Positions 45,498 to 54,832 of a stretch of DNA of 64,000 bases are shown in pieces. The translations under genes and the position numbers were made by a program. Within the stretch, counting starts at the first letter, position 1, and every line of letters starts with the position of its first letter. The stretch covers positions 62,001 to 126,000 of the forward strand of contig CAZXMW010000003.1 in assembly GCA_964641415.1 (NCBI GenBank), written 5' to 3'. The notes beneath the pieces are model-generated. The model saw nothing but the letters and a program-made list of their open reading frames with translations, did not search any database and was not told where the DNA came from. Source of the stretch: JAHECW01 sp964641415 (GTDB lineage Bacteria > Acidobacteriota > Thermoanaerobaculia > Thermoanaerobaculales > Sulfomarinibacteraceae).

Positions 45498-45912
45498 AAT
45501 TCGAGGTTCAGGAAAAGGCGATCGACGTGGCGGGCATCGCGATTGAACTGGTTTCGAAGGCGCCGGCTCCGCTGAGGAACATCGCCGAGCCCAGGCGCTG
45601 AACCTCCAGCAGCCGCACCGGCCGGCAGGAAGACCGCCGGCGCTCGGGCAGCGCGGCCGCAGATGTGTCGGTTCCCGCCGAGCGCCGCGCTGCTCGGGCA
45701 ACGCCGGACCGCCTCCGCCGCCAGGCGGGGCGGGGCCAGAAGGCCGATTCAACGGGCAGCGACGACCTCGCACGACAAGCAAACGCAGCTGCAGCGTCGG
45801 CGACAGTGATCCGATTCAGCGAACAGCGTCCGCGCCCGACCGCCGCTTTGAGAAGCGCACCGATTTCACGCCACGGACGTTCCGGCACGGACGCGGGCGC
45901 GGACGTGGCACG
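45498..45912. other. Intergenic remainder downstream of the right array
   Basis: About 415 bp between the repeat array and the end of the COX15 gene. It includes imperfect direct repeats of a CTCGGGCA-containing motif near 45645 and 45694, and another short period-6 tract (GGACGCGGGCGCGGACG) at about 45889-45905. No gene, tRNA or clear terminator is visible. Confidence 0.5.
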
Positions 45913-47205
45913 CTACTCCGAGGCGAATGACCGCCGCGCCCACAACGCCAGTGCGACGGCCAGGGCGAGCAGGAAGGCGCCGGTGACCTGATGGGCGGTG
46001 GCGATGGTGACCTCGAGGGTGGACGGCGCCCCGACCACGGCGCGACCCTGGGTGACCGCGAGTGCCGCGATGCCGAGGGCAACCTGGACCGCGACCGTCG
46101 ACATCAGCAACTGGCCGAGCGCCTGCACCGGACGGTGACCCACGTACAGGCCCCAGGCACGGGCGCCGGCGGCGATGGCGATGACGATCACCACCACCGC
46201 CAGGCTGATGTGGATGATGAGCCCCTGCGCCATGTGGCGTTGGATGGCTCCGAGCACGAGCTGCACGACCAGCACGGCGATCAGGATCACCTGCAGGGTA
46301 TGGTCCGCCGCGACGCCGGGGCGGCGCTCCGGCGCGGGGGCACCGATCCAGGACGTGCTCGTGACCACCGCAATTGCCACCATGAGCCCAAGAAACAGCT
46401 GGCCGAGAACACCGTGGGCCACGGCGAGGGCGATCGACGGCGCCATGTCGATTTCGGCGGTCGACAGAGTGAATGAGCCGGTCACCCGCAGGCCGCCGAG
46501 CACGCCCTGGACGATCACCAGAACGACCGCCACCGCCGCGAGCCGCCTGAGCCAGAGCCGCGGATCGAAGCGCCACAGCCGCACCGCGAGACCGATGGTG
46601 GTCAGCCCGACCAGGGCGCCGAACAGTCGATGGGCGTGCTCGTAGTAGATGCCGCCGGTCATCCGCGCCAGCGGGTAGAGGAACATGTTGGAGCCGAAGG
46701 TGTTGGGCCAGTCGACCACCGCGAGGCCGGCCTCGAGGCTGGTGACCAGGCCGCCCGCGATCACCATCAGGAAGGTCGCGACGAGCGCCACCCGGGAGAA
46801 GATCGAGGTCCAGTTGCGGCCGCCGCCCGCCGATGGGTCCCGTGCGCCGACGGCCGACGCCACGGCGGCGGCGCCTGCCACCGCGAGGAGCGAGCCCGGG
46901 ACCCAGATCAACGCCGAAGGTCGCAGCGCACCGGTCTCGGACGAGGCCAGTAGGCTGCCGAGGATCAGCAGGTTCAGCACCGCGGCGCCGGCACCGACCC
47001 GGAAGCCGGCGATCCAGCCGTCACCGGTCCAGCGCCCGGCCGCCGCCCCCCACCAAACCACCGCCGTCAGCAACATGGCGAACACCAGCCATGCAGGCGC
47101 CATGACCGCCGGCACCCGGCAGACGTAGGCGATCGCCCACATCGACACCGCCATCCCGAAGGCCAGTGGGACACCGTACGCCTTCTCCGCTGCTGCATGT
47201 CGCAT
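45913..47205 (-). CDS. ctaA: Heme A synthase (COX15/CtaA family)
   Basis: 430 aa from the ATG at 47205, with TGGAGG upstream. Two four-helix halves carry paired His: GLAVVDWPNTFGSNMF, YYEHAHRLFGALVG, AVAHGVLGQLF, RHMAQGLIIHISL and TIATAHQVTGA. It is longer than usual, with an extra N-terminal set of about four helices. It converts heme O to heme A for aa3-type cytochrome oxidase. CtaB is divergent 153 bp away, so both steps of heme A synthesis are here. Confidence 0.9.
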   Translation of the reverse strand: MRHAAAEKAYGVPLAFGMAVSMWAIAYVCRVPAVMAPAWLVFAMLLTAVVWWGAAAGRWTGDGWIAGFRVGAGAAVLNLLILGSLLASSETGALRPSALIWVPGSLLAVAGAAAVASAVGARDPSAGGGRNWTSIFSRVALVATFLMVIAGGLVTSLEAGLAVVDWPNTFGSNMFLYPLARMTGGIYYEHAHRLFGALVGLTTIGLAVRLWRFDPRLWLRRLAAVAVVLVIVQGVLGGLRVTGSFTLSTAEIDMAPSIALAVAHGVLGQLFLGLMVAIAVVTSTSWIGAPAPERRPGVAADHTLQVILIAVLVVQLVLGAIQRHMAQGLIIHISLAVVVIVIAIAAGARAWGLYVGHRPVQALGQLLMSTVAVQVALGIAALAVTQGRAVVGAPSTLEVTIATAHQVTGAFLLALAVALALWARRSFASE

Positions 47206-47358
47206 GGTTGCCTCCAGTCTCGATGCGTGCCCGGCGGGCCGGCCGCGCCAGCCGACACAACGCGCGATGGCGCCCGGATATTTGCACAGCTCGCGGCGCT
47301 CGCCTGCCTGGAGAAATGCGATCCGGTCGCATTCGGTTATACTCGCCAGCGCCGAATC

Positions 47359-48429
47359 ATGATGGCAGAAAACAATCGCGAAGGCGAGATGACAGTCACC
47401 GACCATCCGAGACATCACGCAGCAGCCGGCGATCCGGTCACCAGCATCGCCGAGGACGTGCGCGTCTACCTCGAGCTGGCCAAGGCCCGGCTCGCCGCGC
47501 TCGTCGTGCTGACCGCGTTGGTCGGCTACGTGCTGGCAGCCCGCGGCTCATTCAGCGCCGCGACCCTGACCTGGACCGCCATCGGCACCGCACTCACCGC
47601 ATTCGGCGCCAACATCCTCAACCAGTGGCTCGAGGCCGATCGCGACCGCAGGATGCAACGGACCCGGAACCGCCCCCTGCCGGCGGGCCGAATCACGCCG
47701 CGGTCCGCCGTCATCTGGGGAGTCGGCTCCGCCATCGTCGGCTTGGCGGTCCTCGATCAGGGCGCCAACCGGCTGACCGCAGCTCTGTCCCTGTTCGTCA
47801 TCCTGCTGTACGTCGGTGTCTACACCCCGCTCAAGGTTCGAACGCCGCTCAACACGGTCGTCGGAGCCGTGTGCGGCGCGGTTCCCCCGATGATGGGCTG
47901 GACCGCGGCCACCGGCCGCCTCGAGCTCGGGGCCTGGATCCTCGGCGGCATCCTGTTCATCTGGCAGGTGCCCCACTTTCTGGCGCTGGCCTGGATGTAC
48001 CGCGACGACTACGCCCGGGGCGGCTTCCGCATGATGCCGGCATCGGACCCCGGGGGGGCGGTGACCGGCCGGGCTGCGTTCATCCACGCCCTCGCACTGC
48101 TGCCGCTGACCGGGGCGCTGGCCGCCGCCGGCGTGACCGGGATGACCTACCTGGTTGCCTCCCAGATCGTCGGGCTCGCCTTCGTCGCCCTCGGCTGGGC
48201 CTTCGCCCGGCAACGGGTCCAACTCACCGCCCGGCGGTTGTTTCTGGCGAGCATCGTCTACCTGCCGGTGCTGCTCGCGCTCATGGTCTTCGATATGGAC
48301 GACCGGCTGAGCAGCCTTCCGGCCCGGATTGCCGACACCGCCGGGATCGAGGGACCCCGGATGGCCGACGCCCGCCCCCCAACCGTCGAGACAGCGGCCG
48401 CCATCGACCTGTTGTCTCCCGACCCGTGA
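47359..48429 (+). CDS. ctaB: Protoheme IX farnesyltransferase (heme O synthase)
   Basis: 356 aa. ATG 47359/47362, or possibly the ATG at 47389. UbiA prenyltransferase family: NILNQWLEADRDRRMQRTRN (Asp-rich prenyl-diphosphate site), FIWQVPHFLALAWMYRDDYARGGFRMMP (second site) and nine membrane helices. It adds farnesyl to protoheme to make heme O, the substrate of COX15. It is coupled to the DUF3179 gene by GTGA, which suggests a cytochrome-oxidase-linked unit, though no oxidase subunit genes are present. Confidence 0.93.
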   Translation: MMAENNREGEMTVTDHPRHHAAAGDPVTSIAEDVRVYLELAKARLAALVVLTALVGYVLAARGSFSAATLTWTAIGTALTAFGANILNQWLEADRDRRMQRTRNRPLPAGRITPRSAVIWGVGSAIVGLAVLDQGANRLTAALSLFVILLYVGVYTPLKVRTPLNTVVGAVCGAVPPMMGWTAATGRLELGAWILGGILFIWQVPHFLALAWMYRDDYARGGFRMMPASDPGGAVTGRAAFIHALALLPLTGALAAAGVTGMTYLVASQIVGLAFVALGWAFARQRVQLTARRLFLASIVYLPVLLALMVFDMDDRLSSLPARIADTAGIEGPRMADARPPTVETAAAIDLLSPDP

Positions 48430-49457
48430 GACCCGCCGACCTGATTCGCAGCGGCTGGTGGGTCGCGTTCACCGCCGTGATCGTGTCGGTGGTGGTCACG
48501 ATCTGGCTGTTGCGCCTGCCGCGGCAGCGCGTGCCCGGCGGTGAGCAGCCCTTCGCGCTCGAGCCGTGCCTCGTCGACCCCACCGAGATCGTCAGGGCCA
48601 TGGCGCCCGACGGCCTCGACGCCGTCACCGGCCCAGCCGTCATGACCCCCGCCCAGGTCGAGCTCGCCAACCAGGCCGAGCGCGGCAAGCTCCTCGTGGC
48701 CTCGGACAGGGTGGTCGGTGTTGCCTTCGGCGGCGAAATCCGCGCCTACCCCCTGCGGCTGTTGCGCTGGCACGAAGCGGTCAACGACACGGTTGGGGGG
48801 CGTGCCATCGCGGTCACGTCGAGCCCGTTGGCCGGCAGCGTCGCGGTCTGGGATCGGCAAATCGACGGCGACACTGTCGAGTTCGGGGTCTCGGGTCGCC
48901 TGCTCGACTCGACAACGCTGCTCTATGACCGCCGGCTCGGCTCCGGCTCGCCGAGTCTGTGGCACCAGCTGACCGGCGAAGCGGTGGCCGGGCCCGCGGC
49001 CGGCCACCGCCTGACGGCACTGCCGGCGGCCATGGCGACCTGGAGCGACTGGCGAGAACGCCATCCCGACACTACGGTGATGGCGCCCGATACGGGCTCG
49101 AAGCAGCTCTACAAGCGCGACCCGTACCACTCGTACCGGGGCTCGGACGTGCTGCGGTTCCCGGTCGATCCCCTGCCGCCCGGAGGCGGGCTGGCGCTCA
49201 AGGCGCCGGTCGCGGTGGTCACCGCCGACGGGATCGACGCCGTCTTCCCACTGCCCTACCTGGCCGAAGCCGTCGGCACCGCCCGCGGCACCTGGGTCGC
49301 GCCGATCGGCAGCCGAGTGTATCTCGTTCGCTTCGATGCCGAGACCGCCACGGTCGCCGTCGAGCCGCGCGACCCGGGCGTCGCGGCGCCGGCGGTCCGC
49401 GTGGCATCCTGGTTCGCCTGGTACGCGGCGAATCCTCAGACCGCGCCGCTCCCGTAG
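48426..49457 (+). CDS. DUF3179-domain membrane-anchored protein
   Basis: 343 aa. The GTG at 48426 overlaps the ctaB stop as GTGA. One N-terminal transmembrane helix (~12-32), then an external domain with the DUF3179 pattern: AFGGEIRAYPLRLLRWHEAVND, SVAVWDRQIDGDTVEFGVSGRLLDSTTLLYDRR and SLWHQLTGEAVAGP. The family's usual CPLC cysteine block is replaced here by SPLAG, so any thiol function is lost. The molecular role is unknown. Coupling to ctaB hints at respiratory-complex assembly. Confidence 0.82.
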   Translation: MRPADLIRSGWWVAFTAVIVSVVVTIWLLRLPRQRVPGGEQPFALEPCLVDPTEIVRAMAPDGLDAVTGPAVMTPAQVELANQAERGKLLVASDRVVGVAFGGEIRAYPLRLLRWHEAVNDTVGGRAIAVTSSPLAGSVAVWDRQIDGDTVEFGVSGRLLDSTTLLYDRRLGSGSPSLWHQLTGEAVAGPAAGHRLTALPAAMATWSDWRERHPDTTVMAPDTGSKQLYKRDPYHSYRGSDVLRFPVDPLPPGGGLALKAPVAVVTADGIDAVFPLPYLAEAVGTARGTWVAPIGSRVYLVRFDAETATVAVEPRDPGVAAPAVRVASWFAWYAANPQTAPLP

Positions 49458-49468
49458 TCTCGCCTCCG

Positions 49469-49489
49469 ATGCTGGATGCTGGATGCTGG
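49469..49489. repeat. Three tandem 7-bp GATGCTG units
   Basis: GATGCTG x3 just after the DUF3179 gene, in the 164-bp gap before the secreted protease terminator. It is short, with no evident function. Confidence 0.6.
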
Positions 49490-49570
49490 ACGGGCGCTCC
49501 TGACCCGGGCCTTCTGCCGATGCAGCGGCGGCGGTCAGTTGCAGCGTGCAGGGGCAGCAGCGGCGCTGCG

Positions 49571-49596
49571 AAAAAGGCGCCCCCGAGGGGGCGCCC
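49571..49596 (-). terminator. Intrinsic terminator of the secreted protease gene
   Basis: On the minus strand GGCGCCCCC, loop CTC/TCG, GGGGGCGCC and then TTTTT (plus-strand AAAAA at 49571-49575). It lies 26 bp beyond the protease stop at 49622. Strong stem plus U-tract. Confidence 0.8.
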
Positions 49597-49621
49597 TTGA
49601 AGATCGATGAAGCGTCGCAGC

Positions 49622-52150
49622 CTATGGTGTGTGGCCGCTCCAGTTGCCGAAGTGTCCGGCCTCGAAGTCATCCGAGAAGAGATGCTCGTCGAGGCAGTCC
49701 GAGCCGTGGAAGACCTCGATGTCGTCGATGTACCAGCCGGCGTGCTCGACCACCGACGAGGCCATCATGTGGAACTCGATGTCCACCACCTGGCCGGCGT
49801 AGCTGCCGAGATCGACGCACTGTTGGACCCACTGGGTCGGCGCCGTGTAGGAGCCGCCGCAGTGCTCGAAGACGACGTCGCCGTCGGCCCAGACCTGGCC
49901 CCAGTCCCAGGGCAGGAACAGGTCGGTCCACTCCCACCAGCAGAACTGGGCCGAACCCGTCGTGGTCAGGTCGACCTGGAAGGACAGAATGCTGTCGTCG
50001 GCCGGGGCGGTGTTGTTGCAGGTGTCGTACCCGGTGTTGTTGCCGAGGTTGTTGTAGCAGCCGTTGAGGATGGTGCCCCACATCCCACCACCGGAGTGCG
50101 GCGCCGGCGGCGGTGAGTTGCTGCCCGTGCAGCCGGTCGCGGCCCAGCTGTAGGTGTCGCCCCACTGCCAGTCCAGAGTCCCGACCAGACCACCGTCGTC
50201 GGTGTCGAAGTCCTCGGCGAAGAACAGCACGTCGGGTCCGGTCGGCGCGGCGGTGAGCTCCTCGAGGTTGGTGTCCTCGTTGCCGTTGTTGCACGAACCG
50301 CTGCCGCCGGAGGTGTCGTCCTCGGCGCGGACGACGTAGGAGTAGAAGGTTTGGCTCCGAACGTTGGTGTCGACATAGGAGGTCTCGGCGAGACAGGACG
50401 CCACCAGGGAGTCCGGTCCCGGAGTGAAGCCCGGCGTCTCGGACCGGTAGACGTTGTACACCACAGAGCTGCCGCAGAACGGGGTTGCGTCGCTCCAGTT
50501 CAGCTCGAGAGCGCAGTCGTCGGTCTGCGGGTTGACCAGCGCGGACAGCCCGCCGAAGGTCGGCGGCTCGATGCACGGCCCGGTGGCGTCGGCCTGGGCG
50601 CACGGGCTCGGGTCGGACTCGCAGTCCTCGTCGTTGACCGCGACCACAATGTACGAGTAGGTGATGCCGCCCGACACCGTGGTGTCGGAGAAGGCCAGCG
50701 TCGTCAGCCCGGACTCGATCTCCTCGTAGGCCGGCTGCGGGCAGGCGCCGACGGCACGCTTGACGGTGTAGGTGATGCCGGAGCCCGCCACCGCATCCCA
50801 TGCCAGGTCGATGCGGTTGTCGCCGTTGGCTGCGGCGACCAAGGTGGTCGGACCGGCGTAGGCGTCGCACAGGGCGCCCGGCGGCACGTTGGCGCCGAGA
50901 TCGGCGATCACGGCGTCGATCGGGACGCCGCGGTTGCGGTCGTCGGACGTGGGGTTGCCGGTCGAGCAGAACGCCGAGCCGCGGCAGTGGTGCAGGGCGA
51001 CGACCTTGTGGTCCGAGTAGCCGAGCACAGGCGAGCCGGACGAGCCGCCCTGGGTGTCGGTCCAGTAGCCGATGTCGCCGGGTCCACCGCTGCACGGGAC
51101 CTCGTCGAGGCTCGACGCGTAGTTGTAGCCGCCCATGGCCACGTCCGCCGGATAGGTCGAGAAGACACCGATCCGCTTGCCCCAGCCAGCCGGGTGCTGC
51201 GGATGGTAGACGCGCTCGTCGAGGACCGCGCCGGAGGCGCGCAGTTTCATGAAACCATAGGTCGCCGGAAGATCGGTCCCGGTGCCGGTCGAGGTGTCCG
51301 GGATGACCAGCGAGTAGTCGAGCGCGGCATCGAGCTGGACCAATGTACCGCCCGAAGCCTCGATGGTGCCGGGGCACCCCAGGCTCGTCGCGCAGTTGGT
51401 TGCGCAGTCCGGTCCTTCGGCCATGAACTCGAAGTCGATGCTGTTGAGCTGCGACTGCGAGCCGATGCAATGTTCATTGGTCATCAGGTGACCGGTGTTG
51501 CCGATCAGCCAACCGGTGCAGTGGGCGCTGCCGTTGAGCAGCAGCCGTGCCACCGCGCGCGACGTGTCGTAGAGCTCGGGCTCGCTGGCCTGGTAGCACT
51601 TGGCCTCGTCGGTATCGTCGGCGCCGCACAGCGATTCGGGTTCCTCGGGCGGTCTGGGCAGGTTCATCTCCTCGCCGAGCCCCTGGCTCCAGAACCAGCG
51701 GATCTCATCGTCGTTGTAGCCGCGGCCGTACCTGTCGACAGCGTAGCCCCAGCTCCCTGACTCGCCGGCGGTCCACAGCTCGATGACCGCCGCATCGCCC
51801 TTGATGTGGGTGGCGAAGAAACCCTCGGCCGTCATGCCGAGGTCGTGGCGGCCGAAACCGGTGTAGGTCCAGCTCTGGGCGCCGTCCGGCGAGCGCACGA
51901 TGACGAAGTCCCCCGGCGCCAGCTCCATGCGCTGGAAGTGGGGAGCGATGTAGGTCGCGCCGGGAAAAGTGATCTCGTCAACCCAGGTCAGCATGGGTTG
52001 GGGCGAGCCCGAACTCGAGTAGGGGTGCGGCGTCTCGTACCGCTCGGTCACGTGCTCACCGATCATGATCGGCTGGTTCGCCAGCACCGCGGGGGCCGCC
52101 AGCAGAAACGCCGTCAAGGACACCATCATCATCACACCACGTCGTTGCAT
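49622..52150 (-). CDS. Secreted trypsin-like serine protease with FN3 and jelly-roll tail
   Basis: 842 aa, ATG with GGAGGAGGG upstream. Signal peptide at 1-~24 (AVLA/N). The chymotrypsin-fold domain at ~190-420 has H227 (TNEHCIG), D278 (LDYSLV) and S371 (GGSSGSPV), and is Cys-rich like lysyl endopeptidases. Two FN3-like domains follow (~425-640). A C-terminal jelly-roll of ~170 residues (FFAEDFDTDDGGLVG ... GWYIDDIEVF) ends in LFSDDFEAGHFGNWS. That last motif is shared with the M14 enzyme. It is an extracellular digestive-type enzyme by inference. Confidence 0.87.
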   Translation of the reverse strand: MQRRGVMMMVSLTAFLLAAPAVLANQPIMIGEHVTERYETPHPYSSSGSPQPMLTWVDEITFPGATYIAPHFQRMELAPGDFVIVRSPDGAQSWTYTGFGRHDLGMTAEGFFATHIKGDAAVIELWTAGESGSWGYAVDRYGRGYNDDEIRWFWSQGLGEEMNLPRPPEEPESLCGADDTDEAKCYQASEPELYDTSRAVARLLLNGSAHCTGWLIGNTGHLMTNEHCIGSQSQLNSIDFEFMAEGPDCATNCATSLGCPGTIEASGGTLVQLDAALDYSLVIPDTSTGTGTDLPATYGFMKLRASGAVLDERVYHPQHPAGWGKRIGVFSTYPADVAMGGYNYASSLDEVPCSGGPGDIGYWTDTQGGSSGSPVLGYSDHKVVALHHCRGSAFCSTGNPTSDDRNRGVPIDAVIADLGANVPPGALCDAYAGPTTLVAAANGDNRIDLAWDAVAGSGITYTVKRAVGACPQPAYEEIESGLTTLAFSDTTVSGGITYSYIVVAVNDEDCESDPSPCAQADATGPCIEPPTFGGLSALVNPQTDDCALELNWSDATPFCGSSVVYNVYRSETPGFTPGPDSLVASCLAETSYVDTNVRSQTFYSYVVRAEDDTSGGSGSCNNGNEDTNLEELTAAPTGPDVLFFAEDFDTDDGGLVGTLDWQWGDTYSWAATGCTGSNSPPPAPHSGGGMWGTILNGCYNNLGNNTGYDTCNNTAPADDSILSFQVDLTTTGSAQFCWWEWTDLFLPWDWGQVWADGDVVFEHCGGSYTAPTQWVQQCVDLGSYAGQVVDIEFHMMASSVVEHAGWYIDDIEVFHGSDCLDEHLFSDDFEAGHFGNWSGHTP

Positions 52151-52218
52151 TGGGTCCCTCCTCCAAGTGGGTTAGAAAACAGCCGAATTTGCTTTCGGAC
52201 AGGAACACAACTCGGAAA

Positions 52219-52227
52219 ATCATAGCA
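52219..52227 (-). promoter_or_regulatory. Extended -10 of the trypsin-like protease gene
   Basis: Minus-strand TG-C-TATGAT (TATGAT at 52219-52224, TG two bases upstream), about 70 bp before the ATG at 52150. There is no convincing -35, as is common for extended -10 promoters. It lies in the 222-bp gap behind the M14 gene. Confidence 0.35.
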
Positions 52228-52372
52228 CGGAATCACGGCGTCGGCGCCGCTCCGATCGGCGACGGTTTTCGTCGGCACCCGGAGAGGTGCGGGCAGCAAG
52301 GCCCGAGGTCGCACCCCGTCGCGGTGCGCCGCGCCGGTCGCGGCGTTTGTGCGCTCCCAACCCACTCGGCCC

Positions 52373-54832
52373 TTACCGGCTGGATGACGACCACTGCGAC
52401 GTGTCGCCCGACTCGAACCGATCGCGGAACAGCAGCCCCGGCGGCACGTCGTCGACGCCCCGCAGCACGATGTCGTCGATGTGCCAGCCGTCGCGGGTGG
52501 TGTTGGAGTCGGTGTCGATCCGGAACCGGATCCGGGCGTTGACCGCGTGGTCGAGATCGGAAACGGGAATCTCGACCTGCTCCCAGCTTCCGGTCCGGGT
52601 CCCGGTGTACGACGCCACCGTGGTCCAGCTCGATCCGCCGTCGGCCGACACCTCGACAAAGCCCAAGTCCCAACCGGCCTCGAGTTCGTAGATGTGCACG
52701 AACTCGAGCGTGGCGCCGGTAACATCGGACAGATCGAGCCCCGGCGAGGTCAGGGAGTCGTTCCAGTTGTCGCCGTAGTCGCCGCCCGGGCTGTCGGTCC
52801 AGGAGTGGTTCGGGCTCGCCGAGGCCTCGGTGGTGATCGCCCACTGGCCCTGGGCGGTCCAGCCCAGGTTGCCGTCCTCGACGTCGTCGTCGAAGACCAC
52901 CTGGAAGGGCTCGAGCTCGAAGTCGACGGTCATGGTCGAGCCCGAGACCGCGACGACACCGGCCGCGGTCTGGTCGCCGTGCCCGTCGGCCGACGCGGTC
53001 ACGTCATAGGTGCCCGACGGCAGCACCAGGTCATAGGTGCCGCCGATCGGTGCCGAGGTCGTGGTGAAAGCGCCGGCGGTGATCGCGGCCTCGATGGGCG
53101 CGCCGGTGACGGCGTCGGTCACCGTGCCTGCAACGTGGGCGGCGGTTCCCGGGTCGAGCACCCAGATGAACGCCGCACGCACGGTTCCCCAGTGGCCGGC
53201 GGCGTCGCGGCCGCGGAGGTAGAGCGTGTGCCGTCCGTCGGCCAGGCCGTTGGTGTCGATCGATCCCGTCACCGACTCGACGGTGCTGTTGAACGCGCCG
53301 TCCACCGCAACGAGCGGAATCGGCACCGAACCCGGCTGCCACGGCGGAACGTCGAGGTACGCCTCGGCCTCGGCGACGGCCTCGGTCGAGGTCGGCGGCG
53401 AGATCTCGCCCGGTCCGTAGCGGGTGTCGTCGATCACCGCCGACACGGTCACGAGGTCGCCGGGACCGGGCGCGGTCGGCGTCGCGATCGGGTTGACGAC
53501 CTCGGGTCCCGATGACTGGGTGTAGGGCGCCCGCGCCGCTCGCGCCGCGTAGAGCAGCGCCTCGAGGTTGTCGGGGTAGATGGTGCTCTCGAAAGACGGG
53601 CAGTCCTGGAAGAAAGCAGTTCCGAGCTCGAAGGTGTAGGCCGGCATGCCGATCCGGCCGTAGCCGAAGTCCTTGGTCGCGCCGTCCACCGCGTAGTTGC
53701 TCCCGAGCTTGGCGTAGTACCCGTTGAAGTACGAGAACTTTCGCCCGAGCCGAAGCATCTGCCCGTTGTTCGGGGCCGGCGGATCGGCGAATCCGAAGGC
53801 CGAGAAGACATCGCCCCCGTAGCTGTGGACGTCGATGAAGATCCCGGTGGCGTGATCTGGGGCCGGGGTGGTCAGGTCGTCGGGCCGCCAGTCGGGGAAG
53901 TTGGCGGTGATCCAGTCCCGCACCGCCTGGGTCTCGGGCTCGGACGCCGGAGAGGCGCCGCGGAAGGTGGTGCTGCACGGATCGCTGCTCGAGCCGCCGC
54001 AGCAGCCCCACTCGAAATCGTGGTTGCGGTTGAGATCGGCGCCGCGAGAGGTGGAGGTCGGCCCGCAGTAGTTCTGGTTGGTGTTCTTGCGCCACGACAG
54101 CCCGGCCTCGGCCTGCTTGCGGCCGTCGGGGTTGGCCTGGAGCAGGACGTGGATCTCGTGGCGGTCGAGCAACCAGGTGACGTCCGGATCGAGACCGTAC
54201 TCGGCGAGCAGGTGCTCGGCAAACCGGGTGACGGCCTCTGCGGTCGCGTACTCCCGAGCGTGCACCGCGCCCATGACCCAGAGCTTGGGCTTGTCGGCCG
54301 AGGGAATGCCGTTGCTGGTGTTGGTCAGCCTCAGCACCATCAGGTCGTAGCCGTAGCTCGGTCCGAATGCGGTCTTCTCCCACGAGTCGCCGATGTCGAT
54401 CCACTCGGCGAGATCCGGAGACGCGAGGGCGAGCGCCGCGCCGTCGGCCAGGGTCTCCTCCACCGTCCGGTAGCACGGGTAGCCCGGGATGCCCTCGGTC
54501 TGTCCCTCGAGCGCCCCCGGCGGCCGACCGTACCTCTCGGTGAGCTCGACGTCGACCCGGTAGCAAAAGCCGAGCTCGCGCAGCACCTGCTCGCCGTCAG
54601 CGTCGACCGCGGCATCGAGCAGCCCCTTCTCGGGGTGGTAGGCCCAGACGTCGATCCACCGGTCGAGAAGCTCAGCCTCCTGCCGGCTGGCGACCTCGAC
54701 TCGAACCACTGAAAATTGTCGAATCGCCGCGGCAAAGCTCGAAGCGCCATCCGATCCGGGCTCCGACCCGGGCACCGGCGACACGGCGCAGAGCACGATG
54801 ATCAGGACGGCAGGGAATGATCTCAGGCACAT
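52373..54832 (-). CDS. Secreted M14 zinc carboxypeptidase with Ig-like and jelly-roll tail
   Basis: 819 aa, ATG. Signal peptide at 1-~22. After a propeptide-like region comes the M14 fold with zinc ligands H191 and E194 (GAVHAREYAT) and H336 (FIDVHSYGG), catalytic E402 (YTFELGT), and NPDGRK and DLNRNHDFEW substrate loops. Later parts: a bacterial Ig-like block (~440-560), a carboxypeptidase regulatory-like domain (VAGTVTDAVTGAPIEAA, ~565-640), a jelly-roll (~650-790) and a C-terminal LLFRDRFESGDTSQWS. It releases C-terminal amino acids from peptides outside the cell. It pairs functionally with the adjacent endoprotease. Confidence 0.9.
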   Translation of the reverse strand: MCLRSFPAVLIIVLCAVSPVPGSEPGSDGASSFAAAIRQFSVVRVEVASRQEAELLDRWIDVWAYHPEKGLLDAAVDADGEQVLRELGFCYRVDVELTERYGRPPGALEGQTEGIPGYPCYRTVEETLADGAALALASPDLAEWIDIGDSWEKTAFGPSYGYDLMVLRLTNTSNGIPSADKPKLWVMGAVHAREYATAEAVTRFAEHLLAEYGLDPDVTWLLDRHEIHVLLQANPDGRKQAEAGLSWRKNTNQNYCGPTSTSRGADLNRNHDFEWGCCGGSSSDPCSTTFRGASPASEPETQAVRDWITANFPDWRPDDLTTPAPDHATGIFIDVHSYGGDVFSAFGFADPPAPNNGQMLRLGRKFSYFNGYYAKLGSNYAVDGATKDFGYGRIGMPAYTFELGTAFFQDCPSFESTIYPDNLEALLYAARAARAPYTQSSGPEVVNPIATPTAPGPGDLVTVSAVIDDTRYGPGEISPPTSTEAVAEAEAYLDVPPWQPGSVPIPLVAVDGAFNSTVESVTGSIDTNGLADGRHTLYLRGRDAAGHWGTVRAAFIWVLDPGTAAHVAGTVTDAVTGAPIEAAITAGAFTTTSAPIGGTYDLVLPSGTYDVTASADGHGDQTAAGVVAVSGSTMTVDFELEPFQVVFDDDVEDGNLGWTAQGQWAITTEASASPNHSWTDSPGGDYGDNWNDSLTSPGLDLSDVTGATLEFVHIYELEAGWDLGFVEVSADGGSSWTTVASYTGTRTGSWEQVEIPVSDLDHAVNARIRFRIDTDSNTTRDGWHIDDIVLRGVDDVPPGLLFRDRFESGDTSQWSSSSR

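Noticed and set aside
45324..45601. Possible acidic repeat protein (Glu-Ala-Glu-Thr repeats)
   Set aside because: No start codon with a ribosome site in that frame, no family match, and the acyltransferase stop precedes it in its own frame.
44256..45782. 508-codon minus-strand frame over the right repeat array
   Set aside because: Translation of the repeat gives Arg-Pro-Arg low complexity. The rest is antisense to the acyltransferase.
47338..47343. TATACT as -10 box of ctaB
   Set aside because: Good -10 match, but the hexamer 17 bases upstream (AATGCG) does not resemble a -35 and there is no extended TG. Too weak to list.
52327..52345. Hairpin CGCCGCG/CGCGGCG as terminator of the M14 gene
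   Set aside because: Stable stem, but no T-tract on the minus strand side, so termination is not supported.
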